Shown here: positions 38,507-46,115 of the stretch, piece after piece
Position numbering within the stretch: position 1 is the first letter of the stretch
How the letters are laid out: each line of letters starts with the position of its first letter
Assembly (NCBI GenBank): GCA_965248035.1
Contig: OZ252054.1
Span: 1,054,001-1,118,000 of the forward strand
DNA: 64,000 bases
Reading direction: 5' to 3'
Source: BJGV01 sp964194745
GTDB lineage: Bacteria > Pseudomonadota > Gammaproteobacteria > Burkholderiales > Nitrosomonadaceae
Program-made: the position numbers and the translations under genes
The notes under the pieces: model-generated
Databases searched by the model: none
What the model saw: only the letters and a program-made list of their open reading frames with translations
Told to the model about the DNA's origin: nothing

Positions 38507-40900
38507 ATGCTAGCGCGTTTGTGTCTTTACATTATTGGGGTATTTTTTGCATTGAGTTTGCTAGCTGCCCTTCTGATCACTTTTGCCGCGCTAGTTACTA
38601 TACCTACACTCCCATCGCTTGAAGTGCTGACTGACTACCGTCCAAAGATTCCTTTGCGGATCTATAGTGAAGAAGGTTTGTTAATTGGAGAGTTTGGCGA
38701 AGAACACCGCGACTTAGCGAATATTGATGAGGTGCCAGAGCGCCTCAAAAATGCGATTATAGCCGCAGAGGACGAGCGTTTTTATCAGCATGGTGGAGTG
38801 GACTACTTAGGCATACTGCGTGCTGCCTATTCTAATTTTACCTCTGGTGTAGTAAGACAGGGTGCGAGCACCATTACAATGCAAGTAGCGCGAAATTTTT
38901 TTCTGACTAAAGAAAAAACTCTAACACGAAAATTTAGTGAAGCTTTACTTGCATTCAAGATCGAACATGGCTTGAGTAAGGACAAAATTCTCGAACTTTA
39001 TATGAACCAGATTTATCTCGGGCAGCGTTCCTATGGTTTTGCTTCTGCAGCTCGGGTTTATTTCGGGAAGACTCTGAACAATATCAATTTAGCTGAGGCG
39101 GCCATGTTGGCAGGTTTGCCCAAAGCACCCTCACGCTTAAACCCGGTGGTCAATCCAGCGCGCGCCAAGACACGACAACTTTATGTGTTGCGGCGCATGG
39201 AGAAACTCAACCTTATCTCCAACCAGGAGTTCAAGGATACGAAAAAAGAGCCACTGCAAGTAGTCTACAAAAAACATCAATTGCGCGAATTCCCTTTGCG
39301 TGCCGATTACGTGGCAGAAATGGCACGCCAAGAGGTATATGAACACTACAAGGAAGAAACTTATACCAAAGGTCTTAGGGTCTACACAACTGTGAGACAA
39401 CTAGATCAGGAAGCAGCTTACGAAGCTGTACGTCAAGGTGTTATGGATCATGACAAGCGCCATGGCTATCGTGGTCCCGAGGCGGTTATTAATTTGCCTA
39501 AAAATAGTATCAATCAGAAGGAGATACTAGAAGAAGCACTACGAGGTGTGAATGATGGCGACAGTATCTACGCTGCAGTAGTGCTGGCTGTCAATTCTAA
39601 ATTTGTTCGAGCATACCGTAAAGGTGGAGAAAGTATAAAGATCTCGGGTGACGGCCTTAGTTTCGCAAAACAGTTTCTTAGCGGGAAAGTGGGTGACGGT
39701 AAGAAACGTATTCGTCCTGGGACATTGATCCGTGTAATGAAGGACAAAAAGGGAGCATGGCAGATCGTACAACTTCCTCGGGCTGAAGGTGCATTGGTTT
39801 CAATGAACCCCGAAGACGGGGCGATTCGTGCACTGGTGGGAGGCTTTGATTTTAACCGCAATCAATTTAACCACATTACACAGGCCTGGCGCCAGCCTGG
39901 TTCTAGCTTCAAGCCTTTCATTTATTCTGCTTCTCTGGAGAAGGGATTTACTCCGGCTACTGTTATAAATGATGCGCCAATTTCTTTTACTGCTGAAGAA
40001 ACTGGAAGCAAACCATGGGAGCCAAGAAACTATGCCGGTAAATATGCGGGTCCTTTACGCATGCGTGAGGCGCTTGCTAAATCAAAGAACTTGGTATCTA
40101 TTCGTATTCTCCAGGCAATTGGAGTCCATTATGCCCAAGATTACATCACCCGCTTTGGCTTTAATCCCAAACTTAATCCACCTTATCTTCCCATGGCTCT
40201 GGGTGCAGGGTCGGCTTCTCCGATGCAGATGGTAATAGGTTACGCAGCATTTGCAAATGGAGGTTTCCGCGTTTCACCTTACCTTATTCAGCGAATAGAA
40301 GATGAAAAAGGAAATGTACTGGAACGAGCTCGACCAGTCCTGGCGGGAGGGGATGCCAAGCAGATAATAGATCCACGCAACGCATATCTTATGACCAGCA
40401 TGCTGAAGGATGTCGTACAACGAGGTACTGCGGTTAGGGCAAAGCAACTTGGTCGCAATGATCTGGCCGGAAAAACCGGCACTACCAACGATTTTGTCGA
40501 TGCTTGGTTCTGTGGTTTTCAGACCAATCTGGTCGCAGTAGCTTGGGTCGGCTTCGATAGTCCTAAATCTTTGGGTAATAAAGAGACAGGAAGTCGTACT
40601 GCCCTGCCGATATGGATAAGTTATATGGGCAAGGTCTTGAAGGATGTCCCCAAAGCAGACGATACAACTCCCGATGACATTGTTCCCGCTGGCATTGTGA
40701 TGGCGAAAATTAATCCGGAAACAGGATTTAGAGAAGAGGAAGGCGCGATAATGGAATATTTTCTTCAGGAGAACTTGCCTCCAGAAGCAGGTAGCAATTT
40801 CGGCGACCTGGAATCTTTCCTTCAGGAGCGAGAGTATCCAAAAACAAATGGCGATTTCGATGGTGCTGCCAGATATCCAGATTACATAGAGGAAGATTAG
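38507..40900 (+). CDS. mrcA: Penicillin-binding protein 1A (bifunctional)
   Basis: A class A PBP making peptidoglycan strands and crosslinks. One N-terminal membrane segment (residues 4-28) is followed by the glycosyltransferase domain (AAEDERFYQHGGVDYLGI, QGASTITMQVARNF). An OB-like insert (near RPGTLIRVMKDKKGAW) leads to the transpeptidase with SSFKPF (SxxK), SKN, and KTGTT. The length of 797 is typical. Placement divergent from pilM is conserved in many proteobacteria. Confidence 0.96.
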   Translation: MLARLCLYIIGVFFALSLLAALLITFAALVTIPTLPSLEVLTDYRPKIPLRIYSEEGLLIGEFGEEHRDLANIDEVPERLKNAIIAAEDERFYQHGGVDYLGILRAAYSNFTSGVVRQGASTITMQVARNFFLTKEKTLTRKFSEALLAFKIEHGLSKDKILELYMNQIYLGQRSYGFASAARVYFGKTLNNINLAEAAMLAGLPKAPSRLNPVVNPARAKTRQLYVLRRMEKLNLISNQEFKDTKKEPLQVVYKKHQLREFPLRADYVAEMARQEVYEHYKEETYTKGLRVYTTVRQLDQEAAYEAVRQGVMDHDKRHGYRGPEAVINLPKNSINQKEILEEALRGVNDGDSIYAAVVLAVNSKFVRAYRKGGESIKISGDGLSFAKQFLSGKVGDGKKRIRPGTLIRVMKDKKGAWQIVQLPRAEGALVSMNPEDGAIRALVGGFDFNRNQFNHITQAWRQPGSSFKPFIYSASLEKGFTPATVINDAPISFTAEETGSKPWEPRNYAGKYAGPLRMREALAKSKNLVSIRILQAIGVHYAQDYITRFGFNPKLNPPYLPMALGAGSASPMQMVIGYAAFANGGFRVSPYLIQRIEDEKGNVLERARPVLAGGDAKQIIDPRNAYLMTSMLKDVVQRGTAVRAKQLGRNDLAGKTGTTNDFVDAWFCGFQTNLVAVAWVGFDSPKSLGNKETGSRTALPIWISYMGKVLKDVPKADDTTPDDIVPAGIVMAKINPETGFREEEGAIMEYFLQENLPPEAGSNFGDLESFLQEREYPKTNGDFDGAARYPDYIEED

Positions 40901-41064
40901 TTGCAGGAAAAATTAAGAATCGTTATTAATACAGTGTGGTCTGAAGGGGCGAGGATCTCCCTAAATGAAGTAAGAAAGCGGGCACCATGGTTGTTCTAGG
41001 AATTGCTGAGGCCAAGTTTTTGTAATTTGGCATAGACATAGAGCATGACGTTGTGCATTGCTTT

Positions 41065-42081
41065 CTAGTTGTCCAGTTTAAGCCAGCCAGCTGCATCCAT
41101 TGCATAATAAGTCAGAATACCGTCTGCACCTGCGCGCTTAATAGCTAGCAACGATTCTAGTACACACGTTTTTTCGTCAAGCCAACCATTTTGTGCGGCA
41201 GATTTAAGCATGGCATATTCACCGCTGACCTGATAGACAAACGTAGGCGCTTTGAACTGATCTTTCACCCGTCGTACAATGTCAAGATAGGGCATGCCAG
41301 GCTTTATCATTATCATATCAGCGCCTTCCTCCAAATCAATTCCTACTTCCCATATTGCTTCGTCTGAGTTGGCCGGATCCATTTGATAAGTAGATTTGCC
41401 CCCTTCGCCTAAACTGGTGGCGGAACTTACCGCGTCGCGGAAGGGGGCATAAAAACCAGAGGCGTACTTCGCCGAATAAGCAAGAATGCGGGTGTGTATG
41501 TATTTTTTGCTATCCAGGGCATCTCGTATCGCGGCAATGCGCCCATCCATCATATCGGACGGTGCTACTACATCGGCTCCGGCCTGTGCATGCACTAATG
41601 CTTGCTGTGCAAGTATCTTTACAGTTTCGTCGTTCATCACATATCCGTTGGCATCAACCAAACCGTCTTGGCCGTGACTAGTATATGGGTCAAGAGCAAT
41701 GTCGGTGATGATACCGAGTTCAGGGAAGTGCTTCTTCAGCTTGCTCACTATCTGTGGAATAAGCCCCTCGGGATTGAGGGCCTCAGCGGCAGTTAGACTC
41801 TTTTGGCTGGGCTCGATTACCGGAAAAATCGCAAGTGCCGGTATACCTAGTTGTAAGCATTTTTCCGCCTGATGCATCAGCATATCTGCGCTTTGTCGTA
41901 TCACTCCAGGCATTGAGGGTATTTTTTCCTCACGATTTTTCCCATTCAGTACAAATACTGGATAAATAAAATCATCTGTGAGTAATTGGTTTTCCCGCAT
42001 CAGACGGCGTGAAAATTCGTCGCGTCGCAGACGCCTCATCCTTTTCTGTGGAAACTGACCGAAACTTGTCATAGTCTTCAT
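41065..42081 (-). CDS. hemB: Porphobilinogen synthase (delta-aminolevulinic acid dehydratase)
   Basis: HemB joins two ALA molecules to porphobilinogen. Schiff-base lysines are in LAYSAKYASGFYAPF and MIKPGMPYLDIV. The DIALDPYTSHGQDG stretch lacks the zinc cysteines, so this is the magnesium type common in this group. It is 338 residues, normal. Only 31 bp separate the start from the inserted mobile element, so the original promoter has probably been displaced; the element's end carries an outward TATAAT. Confidence 0.97.
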   Translation of the reverse strand: MKTMTSFGQFPQKRMRRLRRDEFSRRLMRENQLLTDDFIYPVFVLNGKNREEKIPSMPGVIRQSADMLMHQAEKCLQLGIPALAIFPVIEPSQKSLTAAEALNPEGLIPQIVSKLKKHFPELGIITDIALDPYTSHGQDGLVDANGYVMNDETVKILAQQALVHAQAGADVVAPSDMMDGRIAAIRDALDSKKYIHTRILAYSAKYASGFYAPFRDAVSSATSLGEGGKSTYQMDPANSDEAIWEVGIDLEEGADMIMIKPGMPYLDIVRRVKDQFKAPTFVYQVSGEYAMLKSAAQNGWLDEKTCVLESLLAIKRAGADGILTYYAMDAAGWLKLDN

Positions 42082-42112
42082 ATATAAAAAAAGAAAGTTT
42101 AATAATAAATAA

Positions 42113-42137
42113 GGGAATTATATACAATAGTGCCGAA
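42113..42137 (+). repeat. Left terminal inverted repeat of the element
   Basis: This 25-bp repeat matches the right end in inverse orientation at every position. It contains ATTATA at 42117-42122, which reads TATAAT leftward toward hemB. Confidence 0.93.
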
Positions 42138-42170
42138 ACCCGGATAAGTGATTGATTCTGATGTGAATCT

Positions 42171-42344
42171 CTATTTTAAATTTTTCCGTTCGTGCCTAAC
42201 TTCTACAGTCTTGGCCATTGCGCTAACCGCTTCTTCAAATGTGGCTTTTACCCGAACATCCGCTTCTAATTCTGCTTTGCTCGGCTGATACGTATAATGC
42301 TTGAGGGTAACGACTGGTCGTTTGTTTTTGGCAGTTGGTTTCAT
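42171..42344 (-). CDS. Small unknown protein at the end of the element's cargo operon
   Basis: A 57-residue frame with an ATG at 42344, a GAGGAA ribosome-binding site six bases upstream and a TAG stop. The product begins MKPTAKNKRPVVTLKHYT, is rich in lysine and glutamate, and has the form of short proteins with a YQPSKAELEADV segment that I have seen in many bacteria without a known role. It lies 71 bp behind the endonuclease gene on the same strand. A regulator of the restriction-modification genes or a DNA-binding antitoxin are possibilities, not evidence-backed. Confidence 0.6.
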   Translation of the reverse strand: MKPTAKNKRPVVTLKHYTYQPSKAELEADVRVKATFEEAVSAMAKTVEVRHERKNLK

Positions 42345-42415
42345 TTACTTCCTCGGTGGTAGTGTGTTTTCCATAATGGCGCGACAGTGCCCCACAATGT
42401 CCGCTGATTGTGTCA

Positions 42416-42997
42416 TCACGCGACAAAGGTGATCGAACAGGTATGTATGGCGTTTGGGTCGTCTGTTACCTTGTGATAAAAGGATGCCCCGTCGATCTCA
42501 TGGACTCGATGGCCTAGCGGGATTTTATATCGTTCAGGATGTTTAGGGATGACCAGGACAAGGTATCCCTGCCATTGCCCGGACTTCTGCCTTACGGCTG
42601 TTTTTAATTCGCTTTCTACTTCGCGCCGGTTGCCTGCATTCATAGTGTTCCACTTGTTCTTTACTTCGGCAAGAATACATCGGTTTTTGCATTCAAGATC
42701 ATATCCTGCATCATGGTCATCCCATCCAGACACGGAAGCCAAAACGCTTTGGTGAAATCGTCCGAGCGCATTGCTCATTCCGCGCAATCCTGATTCTGCG
42801 TTTTGTAATTCGATCAGTTTGTCGGCTTTTTCCACGTCATAAGCCGATGCAACCAACAACGATGAAAATGGGTCTACCACGTTTTTCACGCGCCTTGTCG
42901 CCGCGCCAGAAGATGCTCGGCTTGCGGCCTCCTGCAAAACATCAATGTGATGTGCTAAAGAATCTGCACTAATCCAAGAGAGCGGCATCCACTTCAT
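42416..42997 (-). CDS. Probable type II restriction endonuclease (Eco47II-like)
   Basis: A 193-residue protein directly after a DNA methyltransferase gene, overlapping it by 29 nt (or 20 nt from the second ATG). The segment WDDHDAGYDLECKNR followed by AEVKNKWNTMN has the D...ExK nuclease pattern and resembles the Eco47II family as I remember it. The C-terminus (VHEIDGASFYHKVTDDPNAIH) also fits such enzymes. The recognition site cannot be read from sequence. A caveat: Eco47II itself pairs with a C5-cytosine methyltransferase, while the partner here is of the amino-methyltransferase class, so the specificity may differ. Confidence 0.72.
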   Translation of the reverse strand: MKWMPLSWISADSLAHHIDVLQEAASRASSGAATRRVKNVVDPFSSLLVASAYDVEKADKLIELQNAESGLRGMSNALGRFHQSVLASVSGWDDHDAGYDLECKNRCILAEVKNKWNTMNAGNRREVESELKTAVRQKSGQWQGYLVLVIPKHPERYKIPLGHRVHEIDGASFYHKVTDDPNAIHTCSITFVA

Positions 42998-43808
42998 CCA
43001 GACACAAGGGAGCGGTTTCGTTCATTTCAATTCCAATCGGTTTCCTGTTCATGCGGGCTGCTACCCTGTAAGTAGTGCCAGAACCCAGGAAGGGGTCCAG
43101 AACAATGTCGCCTTCATCCGTGAATAGCTTGATAAAAAACTCTGGCAACCATTCGGGAAAGGCCGCGCTATGTCCGGTATTATGAGCTACAGGAGATTTA
43201 TGTACCACATTTGTCGGATACACAAGGGATTTTCCATCCCAATTCGCTATACATCGGCCCACCTTTGAATTGGTTGCAGATTCCTGTCGAGTCAAATCAT
43301 TTTGATTCATGTTTTTCAGGCGCTTTACCGTCCAATCTCCAATCGGAACCTTTACAGCGTCCTGATTCATTTTCAGTTCCTTCGTCTTTGAAAAATGTAA
43401 CAAACGCTCCCATGAATCGCGGAATCTATACTTCCACTTTCCGGGTGCCGCTGTTGTTTTGTGCCACATATATTCCTCTACCCACCGAAACCCAACATCT
43501 CTTTTGATGGCAAGAATCAAGTCAAGAACATAAGTGTGTCTTTCGCTGTCCTTTGCCCGCTCCTTAATGTTCAAAACGAACGAGCCAGTCGGTTTAAGGA
43601 TGCGTAACATCTGTTCACTACGGTCAGAGAACCACTTAACATATTCTTCTGGCGGGACTCCGCCATAAGTGTGTTTACGAGCATCAGCATAGGGGGGTGA
43701 AGTAACAATCAAATCTATGGAATCATCTGGCAAATCTCTCATGATGTCCAGACAATCGCCAAAGTATACTTTGCCCCACAGATGGTCATGCGATGTCTTA
43801 TCCAGCAT
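42969..43808 (-). CDS. Site-specific DNA methyltransferase (beta class, N4C or N6A)
   Basis: A 279-residue amino-methyltransferase. The catalytic motif TSPPYADARK is near residue 36 and the SAM-binding DPFLGSGTT near residue 245. This IV-then-I order is the beta class; TSPPY favours N4-cytosine but does not exclude N6-adenine. Its ATG shares one base with the transposase stop (TAATG), so translation is coupled, and its end overlaps the endonuclease start. In a type II system it protects host DNA from the neighbouring nuclease. Confidence 0.93.
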   Translation of the reverse strand: MLDKTSHDHLWGKVYFGDCLDIMRDLPDDSIDLIVTSPPYADARKHTYGGVPPEEYVKWFSDRSEQMLRILKPTGSFVLNIKERAKDSERHTYVLDLILAIKRDVGFRWVEEYMWHKTTAAPGKWKYRFRDSWERLLHFSKTKELKMNQDAVKVPIGDWTVKRLKNMNQNDLTRQESATNSKVGRCIANWDGKSLVYPTNVVHKSPVAHNTGHSAAFPEWLPEFFIKLFTDEGDIVLDPFLGSGTTYRVAARMNRKPIGIEMNETAPLCLDEVDAALLD

Positions 43809-44785
43809 TATTGAATTCTCGCAGTAGAATCCAATCCATTGGGCTGAATCAGGTCTGCATATCGAATCCGCTTTCCTTCTGCCTGTTGGTATATTGTCTT
43901 GATCTGATCCAGCGTATCGAAATTGCGAAGATTGTGTCGTTCTGAAAACTCGTTTACATAGCGTTGCAGATGTTTCGGGCTTAACTTGTGGAAAGTGCCC
44001 TTGTGCGCTCGCTTGAGCGTTGACCAGAAAGATTCAATGCCATTGTTATGGGCTTGAGCCTTGACATATTCCCCGGCTGAATGATTCACCTTTCCGTGTC
44101 GGTAAGTATCATCCAGTCCGATATAAGCGCGAGCTTCATCCGTATAGACTACCGCGCCAGGTTCTGTGCTCGCATGGACAAAACCTTGCAGGGTTTCCTT
44201 GTCGGTGCGTTGTACCACCTGGGCTACAATTTCATTGGTTTCTCGGTCTTTAACCCCGACAACGGCAGTTTTACCAACCACACCCCGGCCAGCATTTAGG
44301 CGTTTGTTACTGTGCTTGTTTCTCTCTTGCCCGCCAAAGTAGCTTTCATCCACTTCAACCGGACCGGAAAACTCCCACTGTTCGGTCTCAAGTGCCTTTC
44401 TCAAGCGATGCGCCATAAACCATGCTGATTTTTGTGTGATGCCTAACTCCCGATGGAGCTTCATGGATGAAACGCTTTTCAGGCTGGTTGTCATCAGGTA
44501 AATACTAATCATCCAATCCTGGAATCCGATGTTTGAACCTTCCATAATCGTACCCGTCTTTGCGCTGAAACGCTTGGCGCATTCCCTTTCCCGGCACCGG
44601 TAGGGCATGGTCTTGTGTTTTGCGCCAGTCTGAACATTGCTGGAATTGCAATGTGGGCAAGTTACACCATGTGCCCATCGTTGAGCAACAAACCACGCTT
44701 CGGCTGTCGCATCATCCGGGAACATTTTGAATATCCCTTTAAGCATGATTCCTTTCCTATAGTGTTTTCCGGGTGCGTTGGTCAT
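43808..44785 (-). CDS. IS1595-family transposase
   Basis: A 325-residue DDE-type transposase. It has the N-terminal zinc ribbon (CPHCNSSNV, then CRERECAKRFSAKTGT), a helix-turn-helix-like region (SVSSMKLHRELGITQKSAWF), and the catalytic part (VEVDESYFGG, VYTDEARAY, and the NNGIESFWSTLKRAH end typical of the family). The start MTNAPGKHYRKG matches relatives; an internal ATG 13 codons later is less likely. It is first of the overlapping tnp-methyltransferase-endonuclease run. No frameshift is seen, so it may be active. Confidence 0.94.
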   Translation of the reverse strand: MTNAPGKHYRKGIMLKGIFKMFPDDATAEAWFVAQRWAHGVTCPHCNSSNVQTGAKHKTMPYRCRERECAKRFSAKTGTIMEGSNIGFQDWMISIYLMTTSLKSVSSMKLHRELGITQKSAWFMAHRLRKALETEQWEFSGPVEVDESYFGGQERNKHSNKRLNAGRGVVGKTAVVGVKDRETNEIVAQVVQRTDKETLQGFVHASTEPGAVVYTDEARAYIGLDDTYRHGKVNHSAGEYVKAQAHNNGIESFWSTLKRAHKGTFHKLSPKHLQRYVNEFSERHNLRNFDTLDQIKTIYQQAEGKRIRYADLIQPNGLDSTARIQ

Positions 44786-44812
44786 TTCAATCTCCTGTCT
44801 TCAATAACTGTA

Positions 44813-44833
44813 TTTTATAGGATAGTGCCGAAA
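44813..44833 (+). repeat. Internal degenerate copy of the element end
   Basis: Shares ATAGTGCCGAAA exactly with the left end and several further bases upstream (TTTTATAGG). It has the same orientation as the left end, so together with the right end at 45898 it brackets the Panacea and membrane-protein genes in a properly inverted pair. Confidence 0.7.
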
Positions 44834-44876
44834 TTGCCAAGCGTTTTTACGAATTAACTGTAATCCTCAACGTAAA

Positions 44877-44903
44877 AAGGCCAGAGCGATGGACTCTGGC
44901 CTT
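44877..44903 (-). terminator. Strong hairpin guarding the transposase operon
   Basis: A perfect ten-base stem (AAGGCCAGAG with its complement) has a seven-base loop. On the minus strand it is followed by a T-run, so it would stop leftward transcription before the transposase. Insulating a transposase from outside transcription is common in insertion sequences. It could also act weakly to the right. Confidence 0.75.
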
Positions 44904-44986
44904 TCTGACATTTGAGGTTATGTTTGACATCGGAGCCAATAAAACCACATGATATGAGTCAACTTGATCAAATCTAATCCAGATCT

Positions 44987-45466
44987 ATGGTCTCTCCATA
45001 CGATAGTCGGCAGGTCGCTAATCGTCTGATCAATCTTTCGAATCAGAGTGGTGTCGCCATGTCGATTATGCGGTTGCTCAAGCTCACGTACATGACGCAT
45101 GGTTGGACTTTAGCGGTTTTAGAACGTCCTTTGGTCAACGATTATGTTCAGGCGTGGAAATACGGACCTGTCATCCCAGGCATTTACTATTCGTTCCGTC
45201 CGCATGGGGTATATAACCTCAATCCGATTCCGCTTGTTCATGAGAGTGTTTTTGATCAAGATGTTGATGACCTGATATCCTCCGTCTACGACATATATGG
45301 ATCTCTCTCCGCGAGCCAATTATCGGCCTTAACGCACATTAAGGATGGTCCCTGGTACACCAAATACAAGAAGGGAGAGCGAGGCATCATTATCCCGAAT
45401 GAGTTGATAGCAGAGCATTTCAAAGACAAGCTGAAAAGATCAAGAAATGACGATACCTCTCACTGA
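44987..45466 (+). CDS. Panacea-domain (DUF4065) antitoxin-like protein
   Basis: A 159-residue protein with the Panacea/SocA-type pattern: an N-terminal ANRLINLSNQSG, MRLLKLTYMTHGW, RPLVNDYVQAWKYGPVIPG and the later SLSASQLSALTH. Panacea proteins are antitoxins that neutralise many different toxins encoded next to them. The gene overlaps the following small membrane protein gene by 20 nt. No clear Shine-Dalgarno precedes the ATG at 44987. It is inside the mobile element, on the opposite strand from the transposase. Confidence 0.85.
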   Translation: MVSPYDSRQVANRLINLSNQSGVAMSIMRLLKLTYMTHGWTLAVLERPLVNDYVQAWKYGPVIPGIYYSFRPHGVYNLNPIPLVHESVFDQDVDDLISSVYDIYGSLSASQLSALTHIKDGPWYTKYKKGERGIIIPNELIAEHFKDKLKRSRNDDTSH

Positions 45467-45806
45467 TGATCCCGACATTGGAGCCGAAGCCCTTGATAAG
45501 GATGCAATCGGGGAACTGAATCAGTTAGACAAACACCACATGAAACTGCGATGGGTTGCCGTCATTGTCGCAATCCTCGCCGTAATCGCAGCAGGTGTTC
45601 TGGAAACGTTTATTCTGTATAATCCTCCCCTTTGGCAGAGCTTGGAAGATGTTATCGTTTTTCTGGCCATTGCGCCGATTGTGTCCATCACGATTATAGT
45701 GACATTTGCCCTGATCGGGTCCTTTAAGAAATCAGGAGATGCTGAGATGAACTTGCCTAGTACGGCACGGCTGGTAGGACAGTCATTAAGCCGTGTTCCA
45801 GAATAA
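45447..45806 (+). CDS. Small two-helix membrane protein, candidate Panacea-linked toxin
   Basis: A 119-residue protein with an acidic N-terminal tail of about 33 residues and two hydrophobic segments (about 36-57, WVAVIVAILAVIAAG, and 68-91, VIVFLAIAPIVSITI), then a short C-terminal tail. Membrane-acting toxins are one known partner class for Panacea antitoxins. The 20-nt overlap means the two genes are read together. No toxin motif is visible, so the role rests on position. It could instead be a membrane anchor for the Panacea protein. Confidence 0.6.
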   Translation: MTIPLTDDPDIGAEALDKDAIGELNQLDKHHMKLRWVAVIVAILAVIAAGVLETFILYNPPLWQSLEDVIVFLAIAPIVSITIIVTFALIGSFKKSGDAEMNLPSTARLVGQSLSRVPE

Positions 45807-45873
45807 CAATTCAATTCTGGCCTTTCCGAAATCTTAACCAGGCCGCTTTACTGAATGACCTCTTGATGTGTGA

Positions 45874-45898
45874 TTCGGCACTATTGTATATAATTCCC
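45874..45898 (-). repeat. Right terminal inverted repeat of the element
   Basis: Exact inverse of the left end over 25 bases. It contains TATAAT at 45889-45894 directed rightward toward the tviB-like gene, whose start is about 220 bp away. The flank 45899-46115 otherwise shows nothing recognisable. Confidence 0.93.
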
Positions 45899-46115
45899 AT
45901 ATTAAACCATACGCCGATACATACATTAGCTAAAAAATCTAAGCGTTTTTCTGTACTTACACTGTCGCTATTCTTGGATATGATATGCTGATATAAGAAG
46001 GTAGCAGAATTATTTTCTTGCAAGATTACAGCGATTTTGGTTTAAGCGGCGAGGCTGGAATCGCGATGTTTTCTTGTAGTAAGACGAACAACAATAAATT
46101 GATTGGAGATGACTT

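Larger units (their letters stand above)
42113..45898. mobile_element. IS1595-type element carrying restriction-modification and Panacea genes
   Basis: A 3786-bp segment bounded by perfect 25-bp inverted repeats (42113-42137 and 45874-45898) that begin GGG and contain ATAGTGCCGAA. On the minus strand it carries transposase, methyltransferase, endonuclease and a 57-aa gene; on the plus strand a Panacea-domain gene and a small membrane protein gene. IS1595-family elements are known sometimes to carry passenger genes. The eight bases outside each end (ATAAATAA and ATATTAAA) are both AT-rich but not identical, so a target duplication is not proven. A third, degenerate end repeat lies at 44813-44833. 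Confidence 0.85.

Noticed and set aside
45022..45033. TTCGAATC as a tRNA T-loop
   Set aside because: It lies within the Panacea coding region and has no matching acceptor or anticodon stems nearby.
45811..46023. Leftward open frame overlapping the right element end
   Set aside because: It has no ribosome-binding site or recognisable content and runs over the terminal inverted repeat; treated as chance.
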